From assembly GCF_021249405.1 (NCBI RefSeq), contig NZ_CP089593.1, forward strand, positions 620,001-684,000: a DNA stretch of 64,000 nucleotides, read 5' to 3'. Made by a program: the position numbers and the translations under genes. Below the pieces are notes generated by a model that was given only the letters and a program-made list of their open reading frames with translations, had not been told where the DNA came from and did no database searches. This document shows, in pieces, positions 42,739 through 51,452 of the stretch. Position 1 is the stretch's first letter, and the number at the start of each line of letters is the position of its first letter. Source of the stretch: Halobacterium zhouii. GTDB taxonomy: Archaea > Halobacteriota > Halobacteria > Halobacteriales > Halobacteriaceae.

Positions 42739-43305
42739 ATGGATAGGCTCAAGCAGTCCCTGCTCGACGCGCCGATCATCGAGAAGGACGGCTACCACTA
42801 CTTCGTGCATCCCGTCAGCGACGGTGTCCCCACACTCGAACCCGCGCTCCTCCGCGAGATAGCGATCCGCATCATTCGGAAGGCGGAACTCGAGGACGTG
42901 GACAAGATCGTCACGCCTGCCGCGATGGGCATCCACATCTCCACCGCCATCTCGCTGATGACCGACGTTCCGCTGGTCGTCATCCGGAAGCGCGAGTACG
43001 GCCTCGAGGGCGAGGTGTCGCTCAGCCAGCAGACTGGCTACTCCGAGAACGAGATGTACATCAACGACGTCCACGAGGGCGACCGCGTGCTCGTCCTCGA
43101 CGACGTGCTGTCGACGGGTGGCACGCTGCGAGCCATCACGGACGCGCTCGAGCACATCGGCGCGGACGTCGCGGACGTCGTCGCGGTCATCAAGAAGACC
43201 GGCGCGAACGAACTCGACGACAGCGACGTGGACGTGAAGACGCTCATCAACGTCGACGTCGTGGACGGCGAAGTCGTCATCGTCGACGAGCACGGCGACG
43301 GATAG
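42739..43305 (+). CDS. hpt: Hypoxanthine/guanine phosphoribosyltransferase-type protein
   Basis: 188-residue type I phosphoribosyltransferase of the archaeal HGPRTase family. The PRPP-binding motif is [20 protein letters not shown], with [37 protein letters not shown] upstream. It salvages purine bases. The archaeal family also includes adenine-preferring members, so base specificity is not settled. It is divergent from the Mrp operon. Confidence 0.9.
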   Translation: MDRLKQSLLDAPIIEKDGYHYFVHPVSDGVPTLEPALLREIAIRIIRKAELEDVDKIVTPAAMGIHISTAISLMTDVPLVVIRKREYGLEGEVSLSQQTGYSENEMYINDVHEGDRVLVLDDVLSTGGTLRAITDALEHIGADVADVVAVIKKTGANELDDSDVDVKTLINVDVVDGEVVIVDEHGDG

Positions 43306-43467
43306 GGTTGCCATCGCCCGCGAGCGCGCCAACAGATAGGGCGCCATCGCCGAGCGGGCCGAGCACGGCGACGCCCGCTGAGGTGTGGTAGCGAACCCCG
43401 GGGAGAATTGCCGGCGGAACTCGCGGACGGTGCGTTGTTTTTCCGGCTGGCGGTCCAATCAGTGGGT

Positions 43468-44148
43468 ATGCCGTCCGCACTATTTGTCGTGAGCGAGGAA
43501 GGCTACTGGGGAGAAGAGTGCGTCGAACCACTGACGACCCTCGACAGCGAGGGGTACGACGTGACCGTGGCGACGCCGAGTGGCAGCCCGCCGGTCATTG
43601 ACGATGTCTCGATCGACCCCGACGAGGTCGGCGAGGAGACCGCAGCGCGCGTTCGTGAGGTCCACGAATCCGACGACCGACTGAACGACCCGGAACCCAT
43701 CGCACGCGTCGACGCCGAGGAGTTCGACGCGGTGGTGTTCCCGGGCGGCCACGGTACCGCGTGGGACATAAACCAGGACGCTGACGCGCGTCGACTGCTC
43801 CGCAACACCGTCGCGGGCGATGACGGGAAAGCGCTCGTGGTGTGTCACGCCGCCGGGATACTCGCGTTCACGCGCGACGAGAGCGGGGACGCACTGATCG
43901 CCGGCCGCGACGCCACCGGGTTCCCGAACGAGTGGGAGGCCGAGATCGTCGACGACGACGACCGGATGCCCAACGGTCGAAAGCTCCCGTACCTGGTCGA
44001 GGACGAGGTCATCGAAGCGGGCGGGAACTGGGACGCGGAACTCGACAGTGACACGAGCGTCACTGTCGACGGGGACCTGATCACGGGTCGCGGCCCGGAA
44101 TCGTCCGCCGCTGCAGCCGACACACTGCTCGAGGAACTCGAGGGATAG
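43468..44148 (+). CDS. DJ-1/PfpI-family protein
   Basis: 226-residue class I glutamine-amidotransferase-like protein. The N-terminal strand is SALFVVSEEGYWGEECVEPLTTLDSEGYDVTVATPSG. The acidic/nucleophile elements are FDAVVFPGGHGTAWDI (glutamate/gly-gly-his region) and VVCHAAGILAF (nucleophilic elbow with cysteine). The family contains chaperones, deglycases and glyoxalase III enzymes; which of these this is cannot be told. ATG at 43468; a TATA-like TTGTTTTTC lies about 28 nt upstream. Confidence 0.88.
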   Translation: MPSALFVVSEEGYWGEECVEPLTTLDSEGYDVTVATPSGSPPVIDDVSIDPDEVGEETAARVREVHESDDRLNDPEPIARVDAEEFDAVVFPGGHGTAWDINQDADARRLLRNTVAGDDGKALVVCHAAGILAFTRDESGDALIAGRDATGFPNEWEAEIVDDDDRMPNGRKLPYLVEDEVIEAGGNWDAELDSDTSVTVDGDLITGRGPESSAAAADTLLEELEG

Positions 44149-44216
44149 CGAGCCGAGAATTACCACACGGCGCCCGAATCAGAACCCTTAACTGAAGGAC
44201 CGGGTTACGATGTGGT

Positions 44217-44291
44217 AGCGGGATGGGATAGCCAGGAGATTCCGCCGGGCTCATAACCCGGAGATCGGTAGTTCAAATCTACCTCCCGCTA
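44217..44291 (+). tRNA. Initiator tRNA-Met (CAT)
   Basis: A full cloverleaf: acceptor AGCGGGA/TCCCGCT with discriminator A at 44291, anticodon arm CCGGGCTCATAACCCGG with CAT at its centre, and T arm GGTAGTTCAAATCTACC. The A1:U72 pair and the run of three G:C pairs in the anticodon stem mark it as the initiator. CCA is not encoded. No intron is present. A CCTTAAC sequence near 44186-44192, about 27 nt upstream, can be its TATA box. Confidence 0.95.
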
Positions 44292-44449
44292 CTTCCTGAG
44301 CGAAACCGACTGTGCAGTCTCGTCTGTGCAGTCGTTTCCATCCGTAGTAATCTACCGCCCAACGGCAAATTTCGACGAGCGCTCGCTACTCTCTAAACTC
44401 CCGAAAATCGGCTATTCGTGGCGTCAGGTTCGTTATCATTCACTTGATT

Positions 44450-44523
44450 TCCGGAAACCGGAGATTTCTGGCGTCCGGCTCACGACTGGTCGCCTGATTT
44501 CCGGAAGACGCGAGGCGTCTTCC
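44450..44523. repeat. Palindromes between tRNA-iMet and acyl-CoA dehydrogenase
   Basis: The hairpin GGAAGACGC-gag-GCGTCTTCC (44503-44523) has exactly the same 9-bp stem as one inside element copy 2 (46170-46190). Before it are two diverged TGATTTCCGGAA... copies (44446 and 44496). This suggests a broken member of the palindromic family. The rest of the 245-bp gap holds no gene. Confidence 0.6.
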
Positions 44524-44536
44524 GACAAGCGCCTCG

Positions 44537-45730
44537 CTACTGCTCGCCGCTTTGCCTGTAGATGAGGTTGCGCTGAATCTCGTTCGCGCCCTCGTAGATG
44601 ACCGGGATGCGGACGTCCCGGTAGACGCGCGCGATGCGTCGGTCTGCGAGGATCGAGCGGCCGCCGTGGAACTGCATCCCGCGCTCGGCGCAGTCGACGG
44701 CGGTCTCCGTGGATTTGACCTTCGCCATCGCCGCCCACAGTCCCGGGTTCTCGCGGTCGCGGACGTGCTCGGCGGCGCGGTAGTTCAGCGACCTGGCGGC
44801 CTCGAACTCCGTGCGCATGTCCGCGAGGCCGTGCTGGACGGCCTGGAAGTCCGCGACGTGGCGGCCGAACTCCTCGCGCCCGTGGACGAACTCCCAGGCC
44901 TCCTCGATGGCGGCGCTGGCGAGGCCGAGGCCGTGCCCGCCCACGACGATGCGGCCGTGGTTGAAGAAGTCGGCGAGCATCATGAACCCGCCCCCCTCTG
45001 TCCCGATGAGGTTCTCCGCGGGGACCCGGCAGTCGTCGAAGACGATGTGTGCCTGCTTGGACGCCCGCATGCCCATCTTCTCCGGGATGTGCTCGGCGTG
45101 ATAGCCGTCGGTGTCCGTCGGCACCGCGAACAGCGAGTAGTTCATGTAGCGGTCGTCGGTGTCCCCGGTCTTCGCGTACACCGTCACCCAGTCCGCCTCG
45201 ACGCCGTTCCCGATCCAGTACTTCTCACCGTTCAGGACGTAGTCGCCGTCCCCGTCGCTCCCGTCATCTCCGTCCTCTGCGTCGACTTTCTCTGCAGTGG
45301 TCTCCATCCCCGCGAGGTCGGAGCCGACGTCGGGTTCGGAGACCGCGAGCCCCGTGATCTGGTCGTTTTCCGCGACCGGCCGGAGGAATCGTTCTTTCTG
45401 CTCGTCGGTGCCGTACTGCTCCATCATCTCCGCGCCGAAACTCGCGAGCTGGAGCGTCAGCGCGATGCCGGCGTCCGCGCGGTAGAACTCCTCCGCGATC
45501 GCGAGCATCTGGACGACGTCGAGGCCGCGCCCGCCGTACTCCTCGCCGATGTCCTGGGCCACGAGGCCGGCGTCCATCCCCGCCTCCAGAATCTCCCAGG
45601 GGTACTCACCCGCCCGGAAGCACTCCTCGGCGTTCGGCTCGATGTGCTCGCGAGCGAACTCGCGGGCCTCCTGTTTCACGTCACGCGCGTACTCCGGGAC
45701 GATGTCCTCCGAGAGCAACTCCAGTTCCAT
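44537..45730 (-). CDS. Acyl-CoA dehydrogenase
   Basis: 397-residue FAD-dependent dehydrogenase of fatty-acyl-CoAs. Seen are the N-terminal helical domain (YARDVKQEAREFAREHIEP), the FAD/substrate strand NDQITGLAVSEPDVGSDLAGMETTAEK, WVTVYAKTG, and the C-terminal catalytic region QFHGGRSILADRRIARVYRDVRIPVIYEGANEIQRNLI, where the glutamate of YEG is the likely base. An acidic loop (DAEDGDDGSDGDGD) is inserted in the beta domain. It fits beta-oxidation with the acyl-CoA genes at 25-31 kb. Start ATG at 45730, supported by a TATA box 23-31 nt upstream. Confidence 0.93.
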   Translation of the reverse strand: MELELLSEDIVPEYARDVKQEAREFAREHIEPNAEECFRAGEYPWEILEAGMDAGLVAQDIGEEYGGRGLDVVQMLAIAEEFYRADAGIALTLQLASFGAEMMEQYGTDEQKERFLRPVAENDQITGLAVSEPDVGSDLAGMETTAEKVDAEDGDDGSDGDGDYVLNGEKYWIGNGVEADWVTVYAKTGDTDDRYMNYSLFAVPTDTDGYHAEHIPEKMGMRASKQAHIVFDDCRVPAENLIGTEGGGFMMLADFFNHGRIVVGGHGLGLASAAIEEAWEFVHGREEFGRHVADFQAVQHGLADMRTEFEAARSLNYRAAEHVRDRENPGLWAAMAKVKSTETAVDCAERGMQFHGGRSILADRRIARVYRDVRIPVIYEGANEIQRNLIYRQSGEQ

Positions 45731-45752
45731 GTGTGGATTTGGGTTCGCGCGA

Positions 45753-45761
45753 CCATAAATC
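45753..45761 (-). promoter_or_regulatory. TATA box of the acyl-CoA dehydrogenase gene
   Basis: On the minus strand GATTTATGG lies 23-31 nt before the ATG at 45730. Confidence 0.5.
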
Positions 45762-45872
45762 GCGGCAGAACTAGACGCGCCGTGAACGTCGTTTGTGTTT
45801 GCTGGTGTTCCTGTTCGTCGTCTCGACTGGAGTAAATGTCTTGCCCGGAGCGAACTGAATCACTTTTCCGGA

Positions 45873-46355
45873 CACCCAGAAAGCCCCGGTCGGCTGCGGT
45901 CGCGCGGCTCGCTGCGCTCCTCGCCTTCGGCTGTGGTGCTTACGTCGCCGGGCTTTCCGAAGGACTCGCGTTGCTCGTCCTTCGACATCCCGCTCGCTCC
46001 ACTCGCGGGATTCCCGTAGCCGACCGCCCCTTTCAGTCCCAGCCAATGCCAGTTGACCAACCGGCAGGGTGGGACTGAGCGGGCGCTTGCGCCCGCGACG
46101 GTTGGAAGACGAGCGCAGCGAGTCTTCCAGGACTGAAAGGGGCGACTGGCTGAACGAACCCGGACGTTCGGAAGACGCTGCGCGTCTTCCGCAGCCCATC
46201 GGAAATCGGAGATTTCCGAGGACGCCGCAAGCACGCGACCAGCGGGAGCGCGCGTGGTTCGAAAGACGGCTTCGCCGTCTTTCGTCATCTCGGAAATCGA
46301 AGATTTCCGGCGACAGCAAGTCCCGGGAGTTCAGCCAGTCGGGGCTTTCTGAGTG
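45873..46355. mobile_element. Palindromic element copy 2 (about 483 bp)
   Basis: Bounded by CACCCAGAAAGCCCCGG (45873-45889) and an inverted counterpart GGGGCTTTCTGAGTG ending at 46355. Inside, CGCCCCTTTCAGTCC (46025-46039) pairs with 46130-46144, but a further island of palindromes (about 46078-46129) has been inserted between the arms. Other hairpins: GGAAGACGC (46170-46190), GGAAATC/GATTTCC twice (46201-46217 and 46292-46308), GAAAGACGG/CCGTCTTTC (46261-46283), and the CCCGCTCGCTCCACTCGCGGG module (45989-46009). No convincing gene. It dominates the 45731-46493 gap before proS. Confidence 0.75.
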
Positions 46356-46462
46356 GTCACAGGGGAGAGATAGTTCGTGTTAGTGGGGTCTCTGTGATCG
46401 TTCCTGAAGTGACGACCAACAGTTAACCCCGAACCGAGAATCACTAGCAGACCTTCACGGGA

Positions 46463-46468
46463 TTTAAG
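46463..46468 (+). promoter_or_regulatory. proS TATA box
   Basis: TTTAAG lies about 26-31 nt before the ATG at 46494. Confidence 0.5.
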
Positions 46469-46493
46469 AGCGGGTCAGGCCGTTGTACTAGCA

Positions 46494-47996
46494 ATGAGCG
46501 ACGAGCAGGAACTCGGCATCACCGAGTCCAAGGAGCACAGCCCCGGCGAGTGGTACGCCGAGGTCGTCCAGAAGGCGGGCCTCGCGGACTACGCGCCGAT
46601 GGGCGGGTTCATCGTGGCGATGCCCCGCGGCTACTCGCTGTGGGAGTCCATCCAGGAGAACCTCGACGGCTGGTACGACGAGACGGGCGTGGACAACGCC
46701 TACTTCCCGATGTTCATCCCGGAGTCCTACCTCGACAAGGAGGCGGAGTTCGTCGAGGGCTTCGACCCCGAGGTGGCGTGGGTGACCCACGGCGGCAACG
46801 AGGAACTGGAGGAGCGCCTCGCAGTCCGCCCCACCTCCGAATCCATCATCACGCCGTACATGGCGAACTGGACGCGGAGCCACCGCGATCTGCCCCTGCG
46901 CCTGAACCAGTGGTGTAGCGTGGTTCGGTGGGAGGCGACGGACACGAAGCCGTTCTTCCGCACGAAGGAGTTCCTCTGGCAGGAGGGGCACACGGCCCAC
47001 GAGGACGACGAGGGCGCGTGGGCGGAGACGACACTGCGCCTCGACCAGTACCAGCGACTCTACGAGGACGTGCTGGCGATGCCCGTCCTGCGCGGCCGCA
47101 AGCCCGACCACGACAAGTTCCCCGGTGGGAAGGTGACGACGACGGTGGAGGCGCTGATGCCCGACGGGAAGAGCCTACAGGGCGCGACCAGTCACCACCT
47201 CGGACAGTCGTTCGCGGAGGCGTACGACCTCACGTTCGCGGACGAAGACGAAGAGGAGCGCACCGCACACACCACCTCGTGGGGGCTGTCGTGGCGCGCA
47301 ATCGGCGGTCTCGTGATGAGCCACAGCGACGACCAGGGCCTCGTGCTACCGCCGACCGTCGCGCCCGAGCAGGTCGTCATCGTCCCCATCTGGCAGGAGG
47401 ACACGAAGAAGGAGGTGCTCCAGTACAGCGCGGAACTCGCGGCGGAACTCGAGGCCGCGGGCGTGCGCGTCCACCTCGACGACCGCGACGAGCGCAATCC
47501 CGGATTCAAGTTCAACGAGTGGGAGCTCAAGGGCGTGCCCGTGCGCTTCGAGATCGGCCCCAACGAGGTCGAGGACGAGGAGGTCACGCTCGTCCACCGG
47601 CCCGACGGCGAGACTCACGTCGAGTCTCGCGAGGGCGTCGTCGACGCGACCGAGGAGCACCTCGACGAGGTGTACGACAAGCTCTACGACGCGGCCGCCG
47701 AGCGCTTAGAGGAGAACGTCCGGGAGGCCGACTCCCGCGAGGAGATCCTGGGCACCATCGGCCAGCACAAGGGCTACGTGAAGGCGCCGTGGTGCGGCGA
47801 CGAGGACTGTGAAGCCGAGATCAAAGAGCAGATCCACGCCGAGATTGTGATGGTGCCCTTCGGGGAGGACGCCATCGCGCGCACGGCCTCGGAGTACGGC
47901 GGCGAGAACGTCCCCGAACCCGACCACGAGGGCGAGGACTGCGCAATCTGTGGCGAGGACGCCGAACAGACGGCGTTCTTCGCGAAGTCGTACTGA
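46494..47996 (+). CDS. proS: Prolyl-tRNA synthetase, archaeal/eukaryotic type
   Basis: 500-residue class II synthetase. Motif 2 is seen around PLRLNQWCSVVRWEATDTKPFFRTKEFLWQEGHTAH, motif 1 around YFPMFIPESYL, and motif 3 in GLSWRAIGGLVMSHSDDQGLVLPPTVAPEQVVIVPI. The anticodon-binding domain follows, and the C-terminal zinc-like region has CGDEDCEAE and CAICG. It lacks the bacterial editing insertion, as expected for the archaeal form. Its promoter is separate and lies downstream of element copy 2. Confidence 0.97.
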   Translation: MSDEQELGITESKEHSPGEWYAEVVQKAGLADYAPMGGFIVAMPRGYSLWESIQENLDGWYDETGVDNAYFPMFIPESYLDKEAEFVEGFDPEVAWVTHGGNEELEERLAVRPTSESIITPYMANWTRSHRDLPLRLNQWCSVVRWEATDTKPFFRTKEFLWQEGHTAHEDDEGAWAETTLRLDQYQRLYEDVLAMPVLRGRKPDHDKFPGGKVTTTVEALMPDGKSLQGATSHHLGQSFAEAYDLTFADEDEEERTAHTTSWGLSWRAIGGLVMSHSDDQGLVLPPTVAPEQVVIVPIWQEDTKKEVLQYSAELAAELEAAGVRVHLDDRDERNPGFKFNEWELKGVPVRFEIGPNEVEDEEVTLVHRPDGETHVESREGVVDATEEHLDEVYDKLYDAAAERLEENVREADSREEILGTIGQHKGYVKAPWCGDEDCEAEIKEQIHAEIVMVPFGEDAIARTASEYGGENVPEPDHEGEDCAICGEDAEQTAFFAKSY

Positions 47997-48085
47997 CGCC
48001 GGCGACGTGGCTGTTTTTACGCGAGGCTGAAACGCGTCTTTGAGTCCGCCGAACTGCCTTCCCACCCTGGTTCGTCGGGTAACTC

Positions 48086-48601
48086 GTGACTCGTCAGTAC
48101 AGTCGCCGGGCGACGCTCACCGTCGTCGGTGCGGGGCTCGCGGGCCTGACCGGTGCGCTCGCGCCGCGAGACTGCCTGGGACTGCTCGGTGGCGCCGACT
48201 GCGGGTCCGCGCTGTCGCTGACGGGACCCGACGCAGTGGCGCTGGCGGCGGACGCCACGGACCCCCGGTTCGTTCTCGAGAACCAGACCGACGACGCGGC
48301 CCGAGTGACGGACGCGACGTGGACGGTGTACCAGCGCGGCCGGGACTGGAAGTCGGTCGCCAGTGACCAGTCCGGGGGCGTGTCGGCGCGACTCGCGCCC
48401 GACGAACAGACGGCGTGGGCACTCCTCGTGCGCGCTGAGAATAACGGTTACACGGTGTCGACGACCGACGCGACGACTGCGTCGTCTACGACGCGGTACG
48501 TCGGTCCCGTCTCACTGTCGCGCGGACCACACGCGTTCGTCGTCTCGGGGCGCGTCGACGGCGCGCGGTTCGAAGCGGGCACGCAGTTCGCCGTGGAGTA
48601 G
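48086..48601 (+). CDS. Exported hypothetical protein with twin-arginine signal
   Basis: 171 residues. The start MTRQYSRRATLTVVGAGLAGLTGAL has a twin-arginine followed by a hydrophobic segment, so export by the Tat pathway is likely; no lipobox cysteine is placed well. The mature part is beta-rich (RFVLENQTDDAARVTDATWTVYQRG; GPHAFVVSGRVDGARFEAGTQFAVE), resembling a small extracellular immunoglobulin-like domain. No specific family is recognised. The start is the GTG at 48086. Confidence 0.68.
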   Translation: MTRQYSRRATLTVVGAGLAGLTGALAPRDCLGLLGGADCGSALSLTGPDAVALAADATDPRFVLENQTDDAARVTDATWTVYQRGRDWKSVASDQSGGVSARLAPDEQTAWALLVRAENNGYTVSTTDATTASSTTRYVGPVSLSRGPHAFVVSGRVDGARFEAGTQFAVE

Positions 48602-48623
48602 CCGAGCCAGGAGTGGCGGACGT

Positions 48624-48673
48624 GTGGCTCGACGCTCCGCAAGGAAGACGTGCTGGCTCGACGCTCCGGAAGG
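48624..48673. repeat. 21-bp direct repeat with 29-bp period
   Basis: TGGCTCGACGCTCCG-AAGGA occurs at 48624-48644 and 48653-48673, differing by one base. It lies in the 107-bp spacer before the epimerase gene. Confidence 0.75.
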
Positions 48674-48708
48674 ACCACCGTTTTGGCCCGCGCCGACGAC
48701 GTTCCGGT

Positions 48709-49698
48709 ATGGACTCCGCACTCGTCGTCGGCGGCACGCGGTTCATCGGCCGCCACCTCGTCTCGGAACTGCTCGACCACGACTACCGCGTCACGACGTT
48801 CAACCGCGGCAACCACGACGACCCGTTCGCGGACGACGACCGCGTCGACCGCGTGGAGGGCGACCGCACCGACCAGAAGGCGTTGCTCACCGCGAAGCGC
48901 GAGGTCGAACCCGACGTCGTCTTCGACAACGTGGCGTACAAGCCCCGCGAGGTCGAGAGCGCGACCGAGATTTTCGCGGACGTCGACGCGTACGTCTACA
49001 TCTCCAGCGGCGCGGCGTACGCCGGTGACGACGTTCCCAAGCGCGAGGGTGAGACGGAACTCGAATCCTGTTCCGCGGAGGAAGCCACCGACGACTCCAT
49101 GGAGACGTACGGCGCGCGGAAGGCCGCGGGCGACCGCGTCGTCTTCGAGGCCGCCGACCGTGGAGTGAACGCGATGTCGGTCCGTCCGCCCATCGTCTAC
49201 GGCCCGCACGATTACACCGAGCGCCTCGCGTACTGGGTCGACCGTGTCGCCGAGTACGACGATGTCGTCGTGCCGGGCGACGGCACGAATCTCTGGCAGC
49301 GCGTCTACGTGGAGGACGTCGCCCGCGGGATGCGTCTGGTCGCCGAGAACGGCACGCCCGGCGAGGCCTACAACGTCGGCGACCAGAACGCGGTCACGCT
49401 CGACCGCATGGTCGACCTGATCGCCGACGCGGTTGGCCGCGACCCGGAGCGCTCGTACACCAGTCCCCGCGAACTCTCCATCGTTGACCTCGACCCCTCA
49501 GACTTCCCGCTGTACCGCGGCTACCCCCACCTGCTCGACACGTCGAAGATAGCAGACCTCGGCTACGAGTCGACGCCTCTCGACGAGGCGATGCAGCGAA
49601 CCGTGGACTCGCATCTGGAGAACGGGCTCACTGGTGAGGACGAAGGCCCGAGCCGCGAGGACGAGGAGCGACTGCTCGACGTGCTCGGTACCATCTGA
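48709..49698 (+). CDS. NAD-dependent epimerase/dehydratase (extended SDR)
   Basis: 329 residues. The Rossmann start is SALVVGGTRFIGRHLVSELLDH, with DVVFDNVAYKPREVE, the serine SSGAAYAG, and the catalytic TYGARKAAGD (Tyr-x-x-x-Lys). The C-terminal half has GEAYNVGDQNAVTLDRMVDLIADAVGR and LLDTSKIADLGYESTPLDEAM, typical of nucleotide-sugar epimerases. The GGTRFIG variant fits the NAD-binding subgroup close to chloroplast RNA-binding-type epimerases. Substrate unknown. ATG at 48709. Confidence 0.88.
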   Translation: MDSALVVGGTRFIGRHLVSELLDHDYRVTTFNRGNHDDPFADDDRVDRVEGDRTDQKALLTAKREVEPDVVFDNVAYKPREVESATEIFADVDAYVYISSGAAYAGDDVPKREGETELESCSAEEATDDSMETYGARKAAGDRVVFEAADRGVNAMSVRPPIVYGPHDYTERLAYWVDRVAEYDDVVVPGDGTNLWQRVYVEDVARGMRLVAENGTPGEAYNVGDQNAVTLDRMVDLIADAVGRDPERSYTSPRELSIVDLDPSDFPLYRGYPHLLDTSKIADLGYESTPLDEAMQRTVDSHLENGLTGEDEGPSREDEERLLDVLGTI

Positions 49699-49864
49699 CG
49701 CGAGAGTCGTTGACGAACCTCCTGAACACTTATCCCCTGCATCCGTGAACCACCGTTCGAGCGACCGATGACCTGGCTTCTCGTCACGTGACGGCACGCG
49801 CTGCGTCGCGCAAGCCGTCCCCGTTCCGCACCGCGTTCGAACGCAACCAGATACACGACCACGC

Positions 49865-50335
49865 ATGCAAATACGAGATGCCACACCAGACGACGCACCG
49901 ACCGTGAAATCGGAACTCCTCGTCCCGGGGTTCCGTGAGACCACTGCCGCCGACCCCGAGTTCAGCGAACTCGACGAGGACGGTGTCGCGGATGCCAGCA
50001 TCGACTACTGGCTGGACGAGGACGACCGCGTGCTGTTCGTCGCCGAGTGCGACGGCGACCTCGTCGGCCACATCTCCGGTGGTCGACACGACAGCCCACC
50101 AATCTACACGAGAGGGCCTCGAACACACGTCGACGGCCTGTACGTGAAACCCGACTATCGTCTGGAAGGCGTCGCGTCCGCCCTGTTCGACCGCATCGAG
50201 GAGTGGGCCCGCGAGCGAGGCTGTGAGTACATGGGCGTCTCCGCGCACGTCGACAACGCTGCTGCCGTGGAGATGTACGACGACGCCTTCGAGCGGAAGT
50301 ACGTCAGTTACCGGCGGCAGGTCGGGGACGAGTAG
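49865..50335 (+). CDS. GNAT-family acetyltransferase
   Basis: 156 residues: MQIRDATPDDAPTVKSELLVP, RVLFVAECDGDLVGHISGGRH, then motif A GLYVKPDYRLEGVASALFDRIEEWA and SAHVDNAAAVEMYDDAFERKYVSYRR. This is the ordinary single-domain GNAT pattern with an N-acetyl-transfer role of unknown substrate. Motif A carries L-E-G in place of the usual R-x-x-G (Q/RxxGxG/A), so acetyl-CoA binding could be weaker. It lies 31 bp before the G1P dehydrogenase gene. Confidence 0.85.
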   Translation: MQIRDATPDDAPTVKSELLVPGFRETTAADPEFSELDEDGVADASIDYWLDEDDRVLFVAECDGDLVGHISGGRHDSPPIYTRGPRTHVDGLYVKPDYRLEGVASALFDRIEEWARERGCEYMGVSAHVDNAAAVEMYDDAFERKYVSYRRQVGDE

Positions 50336-50336
50336 A

Positions 50337-50343
50337 CTTTTAC
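50337..50343 (+). promoter_or_regulatory. TATA box of the G1P dehydrogenase gene
   Basis: CTTTTAC starts two bases after the stop codon of the preceding acetyltransferase gene and lies 24-30 nt before the ATG at 50367. The gene therefore has its own promoter. Confidence 0.5.
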
Positions 50344-50366
50344 TCGCGCCCCAGCGACGTTCCCCC

Positions 50367-51425
50367 ATGTTCGAGAAGTCGACGTGGATTCGTCTCCCGC
50401 GGAACGTCGTGGTGGGGCACGACGTGCTCGATCAGGCCCAGGAGGTCATCACGGATACGCACCTCGTGGGGTCGCCGCTCGTCGTGACGAGTCCTACCCC
50501 CCGCGAGGTCGCCGCAGAGCGCATCGTCGCGCAGTTCGAGGACGCGGGCGCCGACCCGGAACTCGTGGTCGTCGAGGAGGCGTCGTTCGACGCCGTCGAG
50601 GACGTCCTCGAGGTCGCGCGCGGCACCGAGCCGGGCTACCTCGTGGGCGTCGGCGGCGGGAAGGCCATCGACATCGCGAAGATGGCGAGTGACCACATCG
50701 GCGTCGGGTTCGTGTCGGTGCCGACGGCCGCGAGCCACGACGGCATCGTCTCCGGGCGCGGCTCCGTCCCGGAAGGCGACACCCGGCACTCGGTGGCCGC
50801 GGACCCGCCAATCGCCGTGATCGCGGACACGGGCATTATCGCGGACGCGCCGTGGGAACTCACCACCGCGGGCTGCGCGGACATCATCTCGAACTACACC
50901 GCGGTGAAGGACTGGCGCCTCGCCGAGCGCCTCCAGAACGTGCCGTACAGCGAGTACGCGGGCGCGCTCAGCCAGATGACCGCGGAGATGCTCGTGGACA
51001 GCGCGGACTCCATCAAGCCCGAACTCGAGGAGTCCGCGTGGATCGTGGTGAAGGCGCTGGTCTCCTCGGGCGTCGCGATGAGCATCGCGGGGTCTTCGCG
51101 GCCCGCCTCGGGGAGCGAGCACCTCTTCAGCCACCAACTCGACCGCATCGCGCCGGGGAAGGCGCTGCACGGCCACCAGGTCGGCGTCGGCGCCATCCTC
51201 GCGGAGTATCTCCACTCGGGCGAGCAGGGTGAGTGGCGCTCCGTGCGGGACGCGCTCGCCAGCCTCGACGCGCCGACGACCGCCGACGACCTCGGCGTCA
51301 GTGACGACGAGGTGCTCGAGGCGCTCACGTCCGCCCACGAGATCCGGGACCGCTACACGATTCTGGGTTCGGGCATCAGCGAGGACGCCGCCCGCGAGGC
51401 CGCCACGCGGACCGACGTCATCTGA
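50367..51425 (+). CDS. egsA: sn-Glycerol-1-phosphate dehydrogenase [NAD(P)+]
   Basis: 352-residue enzyme that makes the archaeal lipid backbone from dihydroxyacetone phosphate. The NAD domain has YLVGVGGGKAIDIAKMASDHIGVGFVSVPTAASHDGIVSGRGS. The metal site is supplied by residues in AGCADIISNYTAVKDW, SGSEHLFSHQLDRI and ALHGHQVGVGAI. The ending (RTDVI) is typical of haloarchaeal members. The start is the ATG at 50367 with a TATA box 24-30 nt upstream. Confidence 0.96.
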   Translation: MFEKSTWIRLPRNVVVGHDVLDQAQEVITDTHLVGSPLVVTSPTPREVAAERIVAQFEDAGADPELVVVEEASFDAVEDVLEVARGTEPGYLVGVGGGKAIDIAKMASDHIGVGFVSVPTAASHDGIVSGRGSVPEGDTRHSVAADPPIAVIADTGIIADAPWELTTAGCADIISNYTAVKDWRLAERLQNVPYSEYAGALSQMTAEMLVDSADSIKPELEESAWIVVKALVSSGVAMSIAGSSRPASGSEHLFSHQLDRIAPGKALHGHQVGVGAILAEYLHSGEQGEWRSVRDALASLDAPTTADDLGVSDDEVLEALTSAHEIRDRYTILGSGISEDAAREAATRTDVI

Positions 51426-51452
51426 CCTGAACAGGTGTTCTGTCCGACGACG

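Noticed and set aside
44326..44565. Small plus-strand frame after the initiator tRNA
   Set aside because: It runs through palindromes and into the acyl-CoA dehydrogenase 3' end, and its basic composition does not fit a haloarchaeal protein.
45860..46288. Open frame on the minus strand inside element copy 2
   Set aside because: Low-complexity translation of hairpins; no start signal and no conserved pattern beyond the repeat itself.
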